Source: Spirochaetales bacterium
GTDB taxonomy: Bacteria > Spirochaetota > Spirochaetia > DAHUYW01
NCBI GenBank assembly: GCA_027306915.1
Contig: DAHUYW010000010.1
Span: 53,154 to 117,153 of the forward strand
DNA length: 64,000 bases
Reading direction: 5' to 3'
A program made the translations under genes and the position numbers. Below, one piece after another: positions 24,833 through 34,272 of the stretch. How positions within the stretch are numbered: the first letter of the stretch is position 1; every line of letters starts with the position of its first letter. The notes below the pieces were generated by a model. It saw nothing but the letters and a program-made list of their open reading frames with translations, was not told the DNA's origin and did not search any database.

Positions 24833-25773
24833 GGGCGCGCATCCCCCTCGGAGGTCAGCCGCTGGAATATCTCCTCCAGGCTTAAGCCCGCCGGGGTGGA
24901 GGACAGAAGCTTGTAGCCTCGGGCGACCGCCCAGTCGAAGACGATCTCGCCGAATCCCTCTGCGCCGTCGGTGATAAGGTCGGCGCTGAAGGTTTCCTCT
25001 CCCGCTCCGGCGAAGCGCGCTACCGACTGGACCCTGGGTATGCGGGAGAGCGCCTCCTCCGAAAGGCCCCGCGCGCGAACTACGATCCGGAAACGGGCCC
25101 CCGTCTTCATCTTGCGGCGTATCTCCTCCGCGGTCCCCTCGGCGACTATCTCCCCCTTGTTAAGGATAAGGACGCGGCTGCAGACTGCTTCCACCTCCTG
25201 GAGGATGTGGGTTGACAGAACGACCGTCTTCGCCCGTCCGATCTCCTTGAGAAGCTCGCGGATCTCGACTATCTGGTTGGGGTCCAGCCCCGCCGTGGGC
25301 TCGTCGAGGATAAGGATCTCCGGCGAATGGAGGAGGGCTTGGGCGATTCCCACCCGCTGCCGGTAGCCCTTCGAGAGCGTCGCGATGGGTCTCCCGACAA
25401 CATCGAGAATTCTGCACTGCCTGCAGGCGACTTCAATCGAGTCGCGCCTGCTGCCGCGTCTCACCCCCCGCGAGGAGGCAATGAACTCCAGATACTCCGC
25501 GACGGTCAAGTCGTCGTAGAGGGGAGCATTCTCCGGAAGGTACCCGATGAGGCGCCGCACCGCGAGCGAATCCTCGCGCACGTCGAGGGAGTTGATCCGG
25601 GCCACCCCCTCGCTCGGCAGATGGTAGCAGGTAAGCACCCGCATGAGCGTGGTCTTGCCCGCGCCGTTCGGCCCGAGGAGACCGACGACCTCCCCGGCGC
25701 CGATCGTGAAGCTCACATCCCGAACCGCTTCGAGGCGACCGTACCGCTTGGTGACGTGAGACACCTCGATCAT
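24829..25773 (-). CDS. ABC transporter ATP-binding protein (GldA-like)
   Basis: The 314-residue product has Walker [10 protein letters not shown] near residue 36, a signature motif [15 protein letters not shown] (LSKGY is the variant usual in GldA/NatA-type ATPases), Walker [13 protein letters not shown] and switch His in LSTHIL. A C-terminal extension of about 90 residues follows, as in other ABC-2 exporter ATPases. It is the first gene of the four-gene exporter operon proper, starting 4 bases inside the RNase Z gene's stop. Confidence 0.93.
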   Translation of the reverse strand: MIEVSHVTKRYGRLEAVRDVSFTIGAGEVVGLLGPNGAGKTTLMRVLTCYHLPSEGVARINSLDVREDSLAVRRLIGYLPENAPLYDDLTVAEYLEFIASSRGVRRGSRRDSIEVACRQCRILDVVGRPIATLSKGYRQRVGIAQALLHSPEILILDEPTAGLDPNQIVEIRELLKEIGRAKTVVLSTHILQEVEAVCSRVLILNKGEIVAEGTAEEIRRKMKTGARFRIVVRARGLSEEALSRIPRVQSVARFAGAGEETFSADLITDGAEGFGEIVFDWAVARGYKLLSSTPAGLSLEEIFQRLTSEGDARP

Positions 25774-26717
25774 GGAACGACGACGGATTCTTCAACGAAG
25801 GGAATCGGAATGACCTGGCGGTCGCGGGTAAGAAACGAGGGCTCGAAGATCTCGCGGGCTTCCTTCACCAGGTGTTTGAGGTCGCGCTCGGTGTAACGCG
25901 GGCTGTAGTGAATGAGGCCCATCTGCTTCACGCCGCCCGCATCAAGCGCAATGCGGGCCGCCTGCTGCGCGGTAAGGTGCTTCTTCTCCCGGGCGCTCTC
26001 GGCCAGCTCCTCGAGGAACATTCCCTCGCAGATGAGCAGGTCCGAGTCGCTCACCTCGCCTGCTATCTCAGGAAAGTAGCCGGTGTCCGTCACGTAGCTG
26101 AACTTCCTCCCCCTCCGCGGAGGCCCCATCACCTCCTCCGGACGGACCACCCTTCCGCCGGGAAGCTCGACCTCCTCCCCCCCCTGCAGCCGCGACCAGA
26201 GCGGACCGCGCGGCACTCCGACGGCAAGAGCCTTCTCCGGGAAGAACATCCCCGGCCGGCTTCGCTCCTCCAGGGTGTAGCCAAAGCAGGGTTTCGAATG
26301 GCGGAGCGGGAAGGAGCGAACCTGGAACTCGTCGGTCTCGTAGACAACCTCCGGCCCGGTCACCTCCCGTATCACGATCTGGTAGTTGATGTACATGTCG
26401 AGAACTCGCCGGTTCATCTCTATGTACTCGCGAATCTTTGGCGGCCCCACCACGATGAGGGGCTCGTCGCGATCCACCTGCGATGAGAGCATGAGGATCC
26501 CGGGAAGACCCGTCACGTGGTCGGCGTGGGTGTGCGAGATGAATACTACCGAGATCTTCTTCCAGCGGAGGTTGAGCCGCCGCAGGGAAACCTGCGTTCC
26601 CTCGCCCGCGTCGAACAGGAAAAGATCGCCCTCCCTTCTGAGCAGCGCCGAGGTGAGGTGACGATTCGGGAGAGGCATCATACCCCCGCTGCCTAGGATA
26701 AACGCTTCTAGATTCAT
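25770..26717 (-). CDS. rnz: Ribonuclease Z (tRNA 3' endonuclease)
   Basis: The 315-residue metallo-beta-lactamase-fold protein has DAGEGTQVSLRR, the metal site HTHADHVTGLPG, RHSKPCFGYTLEE, the TDTGYFPEIA acid block, and the late His in GLIHYSPRY. RNase Z trims the 3' trailer of tRNA precursors in the cytoplasm. Length and order are typical of the short form. It overlaps the ABC ATPase gene by 4 bases and follows clpC by 33 bases. Confidence 0.94.
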   Translation of the reverse strand: MNLEAFILGSGGMMPLPNRHLTSALLRREGDLFLFDAGEGTQVSLRRLNLRWKKISVVFISHTHADHVTGLPGILMLSSQVDRDEPLIVVGPPKIREYIEMNRRVLDMYINYQIVIREVTGPEVVYETDEFQVRSFPLRHSKPCFGYTLEERSRPGMFFPEKALAVGVPRGPLWSRLQGGEEVELPGGRVVRPEEVMGPPRRGRKFSYVTDTGYFPEIAGEVSDSDLLICEGMFLEELAESAREKKHLTAQQAARIALDAGGVKQMGLIHYSPRYTERDLKHLVKEAREIFEPSFLTRDRQVIPIPFVEESVVVP

Positions 26718-26750
26718 GTGGGATGGCTCCGTTGTGCGCGGGAGGCCGGT

Positions 26751-29273
26751 CTAGTTTGACATGCCCGCGGGGGTGGGCTCGGTCGGCTGCGGATTCTTCG
26801 AAAGGAAAGCGATCTCTGCCTTCCTAACGGTGATCGTCACACGGCTTCCAGGATGGATCTTGCCCTTTAGGACCTCGAGCGACAGCGCGTCCTCGACGTG
26901 CTTCTGAATGATCCGCCGCAAGGGGCGAGCACCGTACTTCGTGTCAAAGCCTTTTTCGATCAGCAGATCCTTCGCCTTCTGCTTGACGTCGATGATGATG
27001 TCCGTGTCGAGAAGCCGCAGTTGCACCTCATTCATCATGATGTCGAGGATCCTCCGCACGTCTTCTCTCGACAGGCTGTGGAAGACCACTATCTCGTCGA
27101 CGCGGTTTAAGAACTCCGGTCGGAAAACCCGCTTCAGCTCGGCCATGGCAGAGGTGCGGATCTCGTTGAAGCTCATCAGGTTCTCTTCGGCGCGGAAGCC
27201 CAATGCGCTATCGCGAGAGATCTCACGGGCGCCGACGTTCGAGGTCATGATGAGCACCGTGTTTCGAAACGAGACCCGGTGTCCAAAGTTATCCTGGAGC
27301 TCCCCCTCTTCCAGCACCTGGAGGAGCAGATTGAACACGTCCGGGTGTGCCTTCTCAATCTCATCGAGCAGGATGACGCTGTAGGGCCTTCTCCGGATCT
27401 TCTCCGTGAGAAATCCTCCCTCTTCGTATCCGATATACCCCGGAGGCGCGCCGACCAGACGTGAAACGTTGTGCTTCTCCATGTAGTCGGACATATCGAT
27501 GCGGATAAGGGCCTCCTGGTCGCCGAAGAGGAACTCGGCGAGACTCTTCGCAAGAAGGGTCTTGCCGACTCCGGTCGGACCGAGGAAGATGAAGGAGCCC
27601 ATCGGTCGTTTGGGAGAGCTCAAGCCCGTGCGGGCGCGCCGTATTGCCGATGCCACCGCGGTGACCGCTTCGTTTTGCCCGATCACCTTGTGATGCAGCT
27701 CGTCCTCGATGTGAAGGAGCTTGTCCGACTCGGTTTGGGCAATGCGGATGAGCGGGATCCCCGTGATGTTCGAGATGATCTGCTGGATGTCCTCTTCGTC
27801 GACGACGTTCTTTTCGATCTTCAGGGTGTCTTCCCAGCCCTGCTTCATGTCCTCGACCTTCGACTTCAGCTGGCGCACGGTGTCGCGAACCGCCGCCGCC
27901 TTCTCGTAGTTCTGGGAGTTCACGAGAGCGATCTTCTCGTTCGTCAGCCGCTCGATCTCCATCTCCAGCTTCGCGAGCTCCTTCGGCCGGACGCTGTTGG
28001 TGATCCGCTTATGGGATCCTGCCTCATCGATGAGATCTATCGCCTTATCCGGCAGGAAGCGCTCCGTGATGTAGCGGCTCGAAAGAACCGCCGCCTGCTC
28101 GATTGCCTCGTCCGTGTAGGTGACGTTGTGATGATCCTCGTACTGGGTTTTTATCCCCTTGAGGATCTCCATGGTCTCCTCGACCGAAGGCTCCGAAACG
28201 AAGATCGACTGGAAGCGCCGCTCGAGCGCGGTGTCTTTCTCGATGTATTTCTTGTATTCGTTAAGCGTGGTTGCCCCGATGCACTGCAGCTCGCCGCGGG
28301 AAAGCGCCGGTTTCAGCATGTTCGAGGCATCGATGGCCCCCTCCGCGCCCCCGGCCCCGATGATCGTGTGCAGCTCGTCGATGAAAAGGATCACGTTGCC
28401 TGCGTTCACGATCTCCTTCATGACGCGCTTCAGGCGCTCTTCGAACTCGCCGCGGTACTTCGTCCCGGCAATGAGGGAGGCGAGATCGAGGGTCATCACC
28501 CTCTTGCCCATGAGCACCTCGGGGGCGGTACCGTCGACGATCCGCTGCGCCAGCCCTTCGACAATCGCAGTCTTTCCCACCCCCGGCTCGCCGATGAGGA
28601 CCGGGTTGTTCTTGGTCCGGCGGGCTAGAATCTGGATGACCCGCTGGATTTCCTTAGCCCTGCCGATCACCGGGTCGAGCTTCCCTTCCCGCGCGTATTC
28701 GGTGAGATCGCGCGAGAACTCGTCGAGGGTCGGGGTCGCCTTCTTGCCAGGAAGAGGCTGCTTGCGCTTCTGCGATTGAGACTGCGAGGAAGCCTGCGAC
28801 TGAAGCTGCGGCGGGACGCGCTTCGCGTAGCCGCTTGATCCGGAGAGGTCGATGACAATCTCGCGAAGCTGCTCCACCGTCACGCTGTACTTCGCGAGAC
28901 AGCGTTGAACCACGCTCCCTGTCTCCTTGGCGGAAGCGAGGAGAAGATGCTCGGTGCCGATGTATTCGTGGCCCAGATTGCGGGCCTCCTCGGCCGAGTC
29001 CTCGAGAATCTTCTTCCCGCGCTTCGACGGCGGGACATCCCCAAGGATGAAGCCGGAGTGCTTCTTCGGAATGCTTCGCTCGATCTCAAGCTGCATCTCC
29101 GTAGGATCCACGTTCAAACGCTTAAGCGCCTTGTATCCCAATCCTTCCCCGTCCTTCAGAAGGGCAAGGATGATGTGCTCCGGGAGAAGCTGGTCCGAAT
29201 GGAACCGCTTCGCTTCTTCCTGCGCGAAGATTGTGAGTATCCGTTGAGCCCTTTGCGTAAGCCCTTTGAACAT
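26751..29273 (-). CDS. clpC: ATP-dependent Clp protease ATP-binding subunit ClpC
   Basis: The 840-residue product has the double Clp N-domain ([20 protein letters not shown]), the first AAA+ module with Walker A GEPGVGKT near residue 230, a middle domain with a UVR-like helix ([20 protein letters not shown]), and the second AAA+ module with GPTGVGKT and the [14 protein letters not shown] substrate loop. ClpC unfolds proteins for ClpP and in Gram-positives is targeted by McsB-made phosphoarginine. The order mcsA-mcsB-clpC is kept here, all on the minus strand with 2-12 base gaps, but ctsR is absent. Confidence 0.95.
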   Translation of the reverse strand: MFKGLTQRAQRILTIFAQEEAKRFHSDQLLPEHIILALLKDGEGLGYKALKRLNVDPTEMQLEIERSIPKKHSGFILGDVPPSKRGKKILEDSAEEARNLGHEYIGTEHLLLASAKETGSVVQRCLAKYSVTVEQLREIVIDLSGSSGYAKRVPPQLQSQASSQSQSQKRKQPLPGKKATPTLDEFSRDLTEYAREGKLDPVIGRAKEIQRVIQILARRTKNNPVLIGEPGVGKTAIVEGLAQRIVDGTAPEVLMGKRVMTLDLASLIAGTKYRGEFEERLKRVMKEIVNAGNVILFIDELHTIIGAGGAEGAIDASNMLKPALSRGELQCIGATTLNEYKKYIEKDTALERRFQSIFVSEPSVEETMEILKGIKTQYEDHHNVTYTDEAIEQAAVLSSRYITERFLPDKAIDLIDEAGSHKRITNSVRPKELAKLEMEIERLTNEKIALVNSQNYEKAAAVRDTVRQLKSKVEDMKQGWEDTLKIEKNVVDEEDIQQIISNITGIPLIRIAQTESDKLLHIEDELHHKVIGQNEAVTAVASAIRRARTGLSSPKRPMGSFIFLGPTGVGKTLLAKSLAEFLFGDQEALIRIDMSDYMEKHNVSRLVGAPPGYIGYEEGGFLTEKIRRRPYSVILLDEIEKAHPDVFNLLLQVLEEGELQDNFGHRVSFRNTVLIMTSNVGAREISRDSALGFRAEENLMSFNEIRTSAMAELKRVFRPEFLNRVDEIVVFHSLSREDVRRILDIMMNEVQLRLLDTDIIIDVKQKAKDLLIEKGFDTKYGARPLRRIIQKHVEDALSLEVLKGKIHPGSRVTITVRKAEIAFLSKNPQPTEPTPAGMSN

Positions 29274-29285
29274 GCTCTTCCTCCG

Positions 29286-30341
29286 TTAGTCCTCAACGTC
29301 CCCGATCGCCTCTTTGATCATGTTGGCTCGAGTATAGTCGATAAGCTTGGTGTCTGCGCCGGTCTCCTGGCTGTCGATCAGCTGCTGCATGTGCGATTTC
29401 TGCGTCAGGAACAACAGCGCCGTGATGCGCGGAAGAGGCAGCTTTATCCAGCCGAGAGCAGCCCCCAACCGCAGCGCAGAGAGGTGCTCGATGGCCTCGC
29501 GCGCGGAGATCGACCGGCAATACCGGAGGATCCCAAATGCTCGATACACCCGATCCTCGACATCCACCCGTTGCTTGCTCACCATCTCTTCCCGAGCTTT
29601 CCGCTCATAGTTTACTATCTGATCCGCCACACTTTCAAGTTTCTCCAAGATCTCCGCTTCTGCGGAGCCGAGGCCAAACTGATTCGAAACCTGGTACATG
29701 CTCCCGAGGGAGTGCTCGTCATCGCCGAAGAACCCCTTCACCGACAGGCCCAGCTGGACGACCGCCTTGAAGGTCTTCTCGATGAGCGAGGTGGTCACGA
29801 GCGCCGGAATGTGAAGCATGATCGAGGCACGCATTCCCGTGCCACTGTTGGCGATCTCTGTCGTCAGATAGCCCGCGTCAAGCGAGGCTGCGAACTCCAC
29901 CTCGCGCTCGAGCGCGGTATCGAGCGAGTTCACCTCTTCGTAGGTCGCCTTCAACGAAAGGCCGCCCGCGAAGCTTGCTACCCGAAGATGATCGATCTCG
30001 TTGATCATCCCCGCCACCTTCTGATCCTGCCGCAGAACGAAGGCTTTGTGGGTCTGCAAGGAAAAGTCCTGCGAGATGAGATTGCGCTCAAGCAGGAGCC
30101 GGCGCTCGGTGGGAGAAAGCGATCCGAGAACTCCCCCCTCGTAGCGACTGTCGACCTTCAGCACCGCATCGAGGAGCTTGCGCTGGACCTGCTCCTCCTC
30201 CTCGCTGTTCATGGTTCCGGGAAAGAGGTGTCCCGCCAGGTTTCGCGAGAGGCGTATCCTGCTCGCGATCACCACATCGTTGTGCGGGCCGGCCTCCTGG
30301 AACCAACCCGAGGTTTCCCTTACCCCGGTGAACTTAATCAT
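29286..30341 (-). CDS. mcsB: McsB-type protein arginine kinase, divergent active site
   Basis: The 351-residue product has the phosphagen-kinase fold: IASRIRLSRNL at the N-terminus, INEIDHLRVASF, GTGMRASIMLHIPALV and SNQFGLGSAEAEIL. McsB phosphorylates arginines to mark proteins for ClpC-ClpP. Compared with Bacillus McsB as I recall it, NEEDH is NEIDH, the active-site Cys block CPTN is EIAN, and the C-terminal RDxxRA regulatory motif reads IDYTRA. The first catalytic Glu is retained. It may therefore be a kinase with altered kinetics or control, or an adaptor. It lies between mcsA and clpC with gaps of 1 and 12 bases. Confidence 0.88.
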   Translation of the reverse strand: MIKFTGVRETSGWFQEAGPHNDVVIASRIRLSRNLAGHLFPGTMNSEEEEQVQRKLLDAVLKVDSRYEGGVLGSLSPTERRLLLERNLISQDFSLQTHKAFVLRQDQKVAGMINEIDHLRVASFAGGLSLKATYEEVNSLDTALEREVEFAASLDAGYLTTEIANSGTGMRASIMLHIPALVTTSLIEKTFKAVVQLGLSVKGFFGDDEHSLGSMYQVSNQFGLGSAEAEILEKLESVADQIVNYERKAREEMVSKQRVDVEDRVYRAFGILRYCRSISAREAIEHLSALRLGAALGWIKLPLPRITALLFLTQKSHMQQLIDSQETGADTKLIDYTRANMIKEAIGDVED

Positions 30342-30342
30342 G

Positions 30343-30846
30343 CTAGTCTCCTGCGGTCTGCTCTATCGCCCTTAGTTTATCACGGATCACCGCCGCTTCC
30401 TCATAATCTTCGTGGACGACCGCCTCCTTGAGCCGGTCCTTGAGAAGCTCGCGATCCACGAGGAGCGATTTGTAGGCCACGAGCCGCGCGGGATACTTGC
30501 CGCGGTGGCGCGTGGTTCCGACCGTGTTCTCCAGAAAAAGCTCCACCTCCCGTTTGAAGGCGGCGTAGCATTCGCCGCAACCCAGCTTGCCCTCCTTGCG
30601 GAACTCGGACAGCTTCATCCCACAGCGGGGGCAGCTCTCGTTTGTGCGCTCCTCCTTGCCTTCGCCCTTCGTGTCGATGAGACCGGTGAGGAGCTGCGAG
30701 AGGGAGAGCTCGATCTTGTCGTCGCTGCTGGATATGCCTCTCTTCTGGGCACAGCTCCCGCACAGGTGCAGCTCGACCACCTCGTTACCCATGATCTGCT
30801 GCACATGAATGACCGCCTCGTTCTCGTCGCAGATACTGCATTTCAT
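30343..30846 (-). CDS. mcsA: McsA, zinc-binding activator of McsB
   Basis: The 167-residue product has four CxxC pairs (CSIC near residue 3, CGSC near 29, CPRC near 72, CGEC near 90) that should bind two zinc ions, and a C-terminal UVR motif (LKEAVVHEDYEEAAVIRDKL). McsA activates McsB arginine kinase in Bacillus. It is the first gene of the mcsA-mcsB-clpC set; about 110 bases separate it from the upstream transporter gene. Confidence 0.92.
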   Translation of the reverse strand: MKCSICDENEAVIHVQQIMGNEVVELHLCGSCAQKRGISSSDDKIELSLSQLLTGLIDTKGEGKEERTNESCPRCGMKLSEFRKEGKLGCGECYAAFKREVELFLENTVGTTRHRGKYPARLVAYKSLLVDRELLKDRLKEAVVHEDYEEAAVIRDKLRAIEQTAGD

Positions 30847-30957
30847 GAATTTCTGCCGCTCCCCTCCCAGCTCAATAGTAGTACAAATTCACCCGATCGA
30901 CCATACTCTTTCACCTATCTCTTCGGGCGGCCGCGGACCTGAGATGATCGCAAAAGG
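30847..30957 (-). other. Leader region of the mcsA-mcsB-clpC operon
   Basis: These 111 bases must hold the operon promoter. A TACTAT hexamer on the minus strand, with TGGTCG 17 bases upstream, is a weak candidate. No convincing CtsR heptad repeat or CIRCE element is present, in line with the missing ctsR gene. Confidence 0.4.
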
Positions 30958-32262
30958 CTAGTATTTGCGCAGGACGTCGATCGGACGGATGGCTCCGGCT
31001 CTGCGGGCCGGAAACCAGGCGGCGACGGTCGAAAGAAAGATTGAAAGGAAGGCGATGACCCCCAGCTCCTGCCAATCGAGCCGAATCGGTATCCGGTCGA
31101 GGTAGTAGCTTGAGCTCAAGAGTGTGACGTGCACGGGAGTCTCGTGCACAAACGGCGACAGCACAAGCTGCCAAAGGGCAACGGCGGCATTGATAAGCCA
31201 CTGCAGTCCCGCTATGACCGCATTGATGTTCACCGCTGCAAGGAGGCCGAGCCCCATCCCTCCGGCTGTACCCACCGCCCCGATCACGAACCCGGTTGCG
31301 ACGAAGGCCCTGGTTATCCCCGCGGGGCTCGCTCCGGTGCTCTTGAGGATGGCTATCTCATGGTTCTTCTCGATGACGAGCATGACCAGGGACGAGGAGA
31401 TGTTCACCGAGGCGACCAGCACGATGAGGACCATGATGAAGAGGAGCAGGTTCTTGGTCGTCTCGAAGGTCTTGTACATCGGCTTCTCCATCTGGTACCA
31501 GGTGAACAGATACCACGACCTCGGAAGCTGATCCTCGATCCGATGGACGATCGGCTGGAGGTCACCGTAGGGATCGGTCACCTTCACCCCGATGAAGCGA
31601 GCCCCGGGATCGGTGAAAAGCTCGCGGCCCTTCGTATCCGAAATGAACATCGCAAGGGAATCGAGCTCGTTGTAACCCGTCGTGAAGATGCCTCGAACCA
31701 CAAGCCGGTTCGGACGGAGGATGAAATTGCCGCCGGGCAGAACCTTGGCCGTGAGAAGCCTGATCGGCTCTCCGACCTTTGCGTGAAGCGCCCTGGCGAC
31801 GTCGACGCTGAGGAGCGCCGAGGTCGGCTCGCTCAAATCGAAGGCCCCCGCCGTCATGGTGAGATAGCGGCGGAAGCCTGAATCGGCTGCGTACAGCTCG
31901 GCCGGAAGCGCACGCACGGCGACCCCTGTTCGCCCGGATGCGGAATACGCAAGCCCCAGCCCCGAGTAGGCGGGAAAGGCCTCGGTGACTCCGCGAACCG
32001 AGCGTATCGAGGCAAGCACCGAGTCGAGCTCGCTCGTGGTTACGGCTGTCAGACTTTTCACCTGCAGGTGAAAGGTGCCGACCTCGATGTAGCGGGCCGT
32101 GATCCCTTCGATCATCCCGTTGGCCACCTCGAGCACCACGACGAGGGGCACGAGGCTCAAGGCAACGCCGGCGATTGCCCCCCGCAGCTGGCCGATCCGC
32201 CGGCCGTTCTCTCCGCTCCAGAAGTTGCGAAGGCCGAGAAAGAGGACCGCCCGCAGCCTCAC
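30958..32262 (-). CDS. LolC/LolE-type lipoprotein-releasing ABC permease
   Basis: The 434-residue product has the FtsX/LolE layout: one N-terminal span, an external domain of about 230 residues, then three spans (LLLFIMVLIVLVASVNISSS and two later) with the cytoplasmic coupling segment EKNHEIAILKSTGASPAGI, and it ends in ARRAGAIRPIDVLRKY. With the adjacent LolD-like ATPase and a second permease it makes a LolCDE-type complex that moves lipoproteins from the inner membrane to a carrier. It overlaps the ATPase gene by 4 bases. Confidence 0.88.
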   Translation of the reverse strand: MRLRAVLFLGLRNFWSGENGRRIGQLRGAIAGVALSLVPLVVVLEVANGMIEGITARYIEVGTFHLQVKSLTAVTTSELDSVLASIRSVRGVTEAFPAYSGLGLAYSASGRTGVAVRALPAELYAADSGFRRYLTMTAGAFDLSEPTSALLSVDVARALHAKVGEPIRLLTAKVLPGGNFILRPNRLVVRGIFTTGYNELDSLAMFISDTKGRELFTDPGARFIGVKVTDPYGDLQPIVHRIEDQLPRSWYLFTWYQMEKPMYKTFETTKNLLLFIMVLIVLVASVNISSSLVMLVIEKNHEIAILKSTGASPAGITRAFVATGFVIGAVGTAGGMGLGLLAAVNINAVIAGLQWLINAAVALWQLVLSPFVHETPVHVTLLSSSYYLDRIPIRLDWQELGVIAFLSIFLSTVAAWFPARRAGAIRPIDVLRKY

Positions 32263-32978
32263 GGGGGCTCCCTCCGGTGGTCCGCAAGGAGCTCGCCCTT
32301 GTCGAGACGCAGCTCGTTCCCTGCGCGCTCGGCAAGGCCCCGATCATGCGTTACGAGGAGAAGGGACTTCCGATGGGTACGCACGAGCGACAGGAGAAGC
32401 TCCTCCACGTTGCGGGAGTTCCGCTCGTCGAGGTTGCCGGTCGGTTCGTCGGCGAGGATCAGCTCGGGGTCGTTCACGAGCGACCTCGCCACGGCGACTC
32501 GCTGCCGCTCGCCCCCGGAGAGCTGAAGCGGATAATGGCTCAACCGCTCCGAAAGGTTGACCTGCTTGAGGAGCTCCGCAGCCCTCTCGAGCGCCTCCGC
32601 ACGGGGCGTTCCCGCCATGTAGGCCGGCATCATCACGTTTTCGAGCGCGGTGAAGTCCTTGAGAAGATAATGGAACTGAAAGATAAGCCCGATGATCCTC
32701 GCTCGATACTGCGTCAGCTCCTCTTCGGAGAGGCGGTTCACCTCGTAGCCCGCGCTCACGATCGTTCCATGGGTCGGCGCGTCGAGCCCGGCGATGAGGT
32801 TGAGGAGCGTGCTCTTACCCGACCCGCTCTCTCCGGTGATTGCGAGGATCTCCCCCGCCTCGAGACGGAGCGAGACGTTGGTGAGGACCGGGAGATCCTC
32901 ATCCCCCGTCACATAGGTCTTGCCCACCCGGTCGACCAGGAGAATGGGCCCGCTTCGCACGAGCTCCCCGCTACTCAT
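32259..32978 (-). CDS. LolD-like ABC ATPase
   Basis: The 239-residue product has Walker A GESGSGKST, the Q-loop IFQFHYLLKDFTALENVMMP typical of the LolD/MacB family, signature LSGGERQRVAVARSL and Walker B LILADEPTGNLD. The ATG at 32978 overlaps the upstream permease stop by 8 bases; the open frame further upstream is antisense-like noise. It powers the two flanking permeases. Confidence 0.92.
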   Translation of the reverse strand: MSSGELVRSGPILLVDRVGKTYVTGDEDLPVLTNVSLRLEAGEILAITGESGSGKSTLLNLIAGLDAPTHGTIVSAGYEVNRLSEEELTQYRARIIGLIFQFHYLLKDFTALENVMMPAYMAGTPRAEALERAAELLKQVNLSERLSHYPLQLSGGERQRVAVARSLVNDPELILADEPTGNLDERNSRNVEELLLSLVRTHRKSLLLVTHDRGLAERAGNELRLDKGELLADHRREPP

Positions 32979-34272
32979 AGCGCAGAACCTCCGCAGGCCT
33001 GATCTCCGAAACCCTACGCGACGCCAGGTAGGCCGCAGCAACCGAGGAAAGAATCGCGAAGAGAAAGATGAAGAGCGCCTCATGGAAAAGAACCCGGCTC
33101 GGTACCCTGTCCAGATAGAAGTAGGCCGGGGAGAAGAGAGCGAACGATCCTCCCGTCGGTGAAAGGGGAGAGAGGAGCCACGCGAGCACCTCCCCGACTG
33201 CGTTTACGAGCGACTCGACGAGGGTGAAGATCGCGTTTATGTGATCGGACACCAGCAGCCCGAGAACGAGCCCGATCACCCCACCGAGCACGCCGATGTA
33301 CAGTCCGTCAAGGACGAAAACGGCACGCATGGCCCCGGGGGACGCTCCCATAGAGCGGAGGATCCCAATCTCCTCCTGCCGCTCGTAGACGGCTCGCTTC
33401 AGGAAGTGGTGGATATTCACCGCCACCACCAGGAAGATCAGACAGAGGAGGAAGGTCATCACGAGCTTCTCCATCCGCAGGGCGCCGAAGAAGGCGCTGT
33501 TGTACTGGCGCCAGGAGACGATGGAGAGAGACCTTCCGGGAAACGCCGCGCGGATGCGGTCGGCAGCCGCACGGTCCTGGAAGCGATCGGCCAGCTTGAC
33601 CCCGTATACCAGGCGATCCACCGGACTTCCGAGCGCCCGCACCGCAGAGAGGTTCACGAAACAGAGGGTTTGATCGAAGTCGTAGTACCCCGACTTGAAG
33701 ATCCCCGACACCGTGAAGGATAGGCTCGCCGGAGAAAGCAGGTCGAACGAGGGGCCGCCCAGCGAAACGACCGAGACCGGATCGCCCAGCCCCACCCCGA
33801 GGGTGGATGCAAGCTGATCGCCGATGACGATCGACCGGTCGCCCGCAAGCGTCATGCTCCCTGCGATGAGATGAAGATACCGGACCATCTCTGGATCGAG
33901 ACGGCCCGAATCGGGAGGAACTCCCCGCACGACCGCCGGCTGGAAGCCGGTGACTCCGCCGGTGATCATGGTCTGAACGTCGGCAAAGGGCACCACCGCC
34001 GCTACACCTGCCACGTGGCGCAGACGGGCGACCTCCTCCGCCGAAAGAGGCGCCCCCTTGGTAGTGATCCGCAGATGATAGGATTTGATGGCAAGGATGT
34101 CGCTGATGAACCCAAGCTGGAAGCCGTTCATGACTCCAAGCACGGAGATGAGCGTCACGACGCCGATGGCGATCCCGGCGACTGACAGCACCGAGGGGGC
34201 GAGTCCCCGATTCCTGCGCTTGGAGCGGAAGTACCGGCGAGCGACGAAGAGGATCCACCCCGCCCGCATCAT
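32971..34272 (-). CDS. Second LolC/LolE-type ABC permease
   Basis: The 433-residue product has the same four-span layout as its partner: RRNRGLAPSVLSVAGIAIGV at the first span, GFQLGFISDILAIKSYHLRI, an external domain, then VYERQEEIGILRSMGASPGA as coupling helix, ending SRRVSEIRPAEVLRYE. Sequence identity with the other permease is modest, as between LolC and LolE. The cluster is permease-ATPase-permease in one operon, and it starts 4 bases inside the stop of the preceding unknown gene. Confidence 0.88.
   Translation of the reverse strand: MMRAGWILFVARRYFRSKRRNRGLAPSVLSVAGIAIGVVTLISVLGVMNGFQLGFISDILAIKSYHLRITTKGAPLSAEEVARLRHVAGVAAVVPFADVQTMITGGVTGFQPAVVRGVPPDSGRLDPEMVRYLHLIAGSMTLAGDRSIVIGDQLASTLGVGLGDPVSVVSLGGPSFDLLSPASLSFTVSGIFKSGYYDFDQTLCFVNLSAVRALGSPVDRLVYGVKLADRFQDRAAADRIRAAFPGRSLSIVSWRQYNSAFFGALRMEKLVMTFLLCLIFLVVAVNIHHFLKRAVYERQEEIGILRSMGASPGAMRAVFVLDGLYIGVLGGVIGLVLGLLVSDHINAIFTLVESLVNAVGEVLAWLLSPLSPTGGSFALFSPAYFYLDRVPSRVLFHEALFIFLFAILSSVAAAYLASRRVSEIRPAEVLRYE

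Noticed and set aside
24117..24842. N-terminal extension of the GldG-like gene
   Set aside because: It overlaps the ABC permease gene fully and the overlap start ATGA at 24116 explains the operon.
28905..30431. Plus-strand open frame of 508 codons
   Set aside because: Antisense to clpC and mcsB.
30847..30957. Possible CtsR operator before mcsA
   Set aside because: Two GGT-containing heptads (GGTGAAA, GGTCGAT) are 13 bases apart instead of 11 and match poorly.
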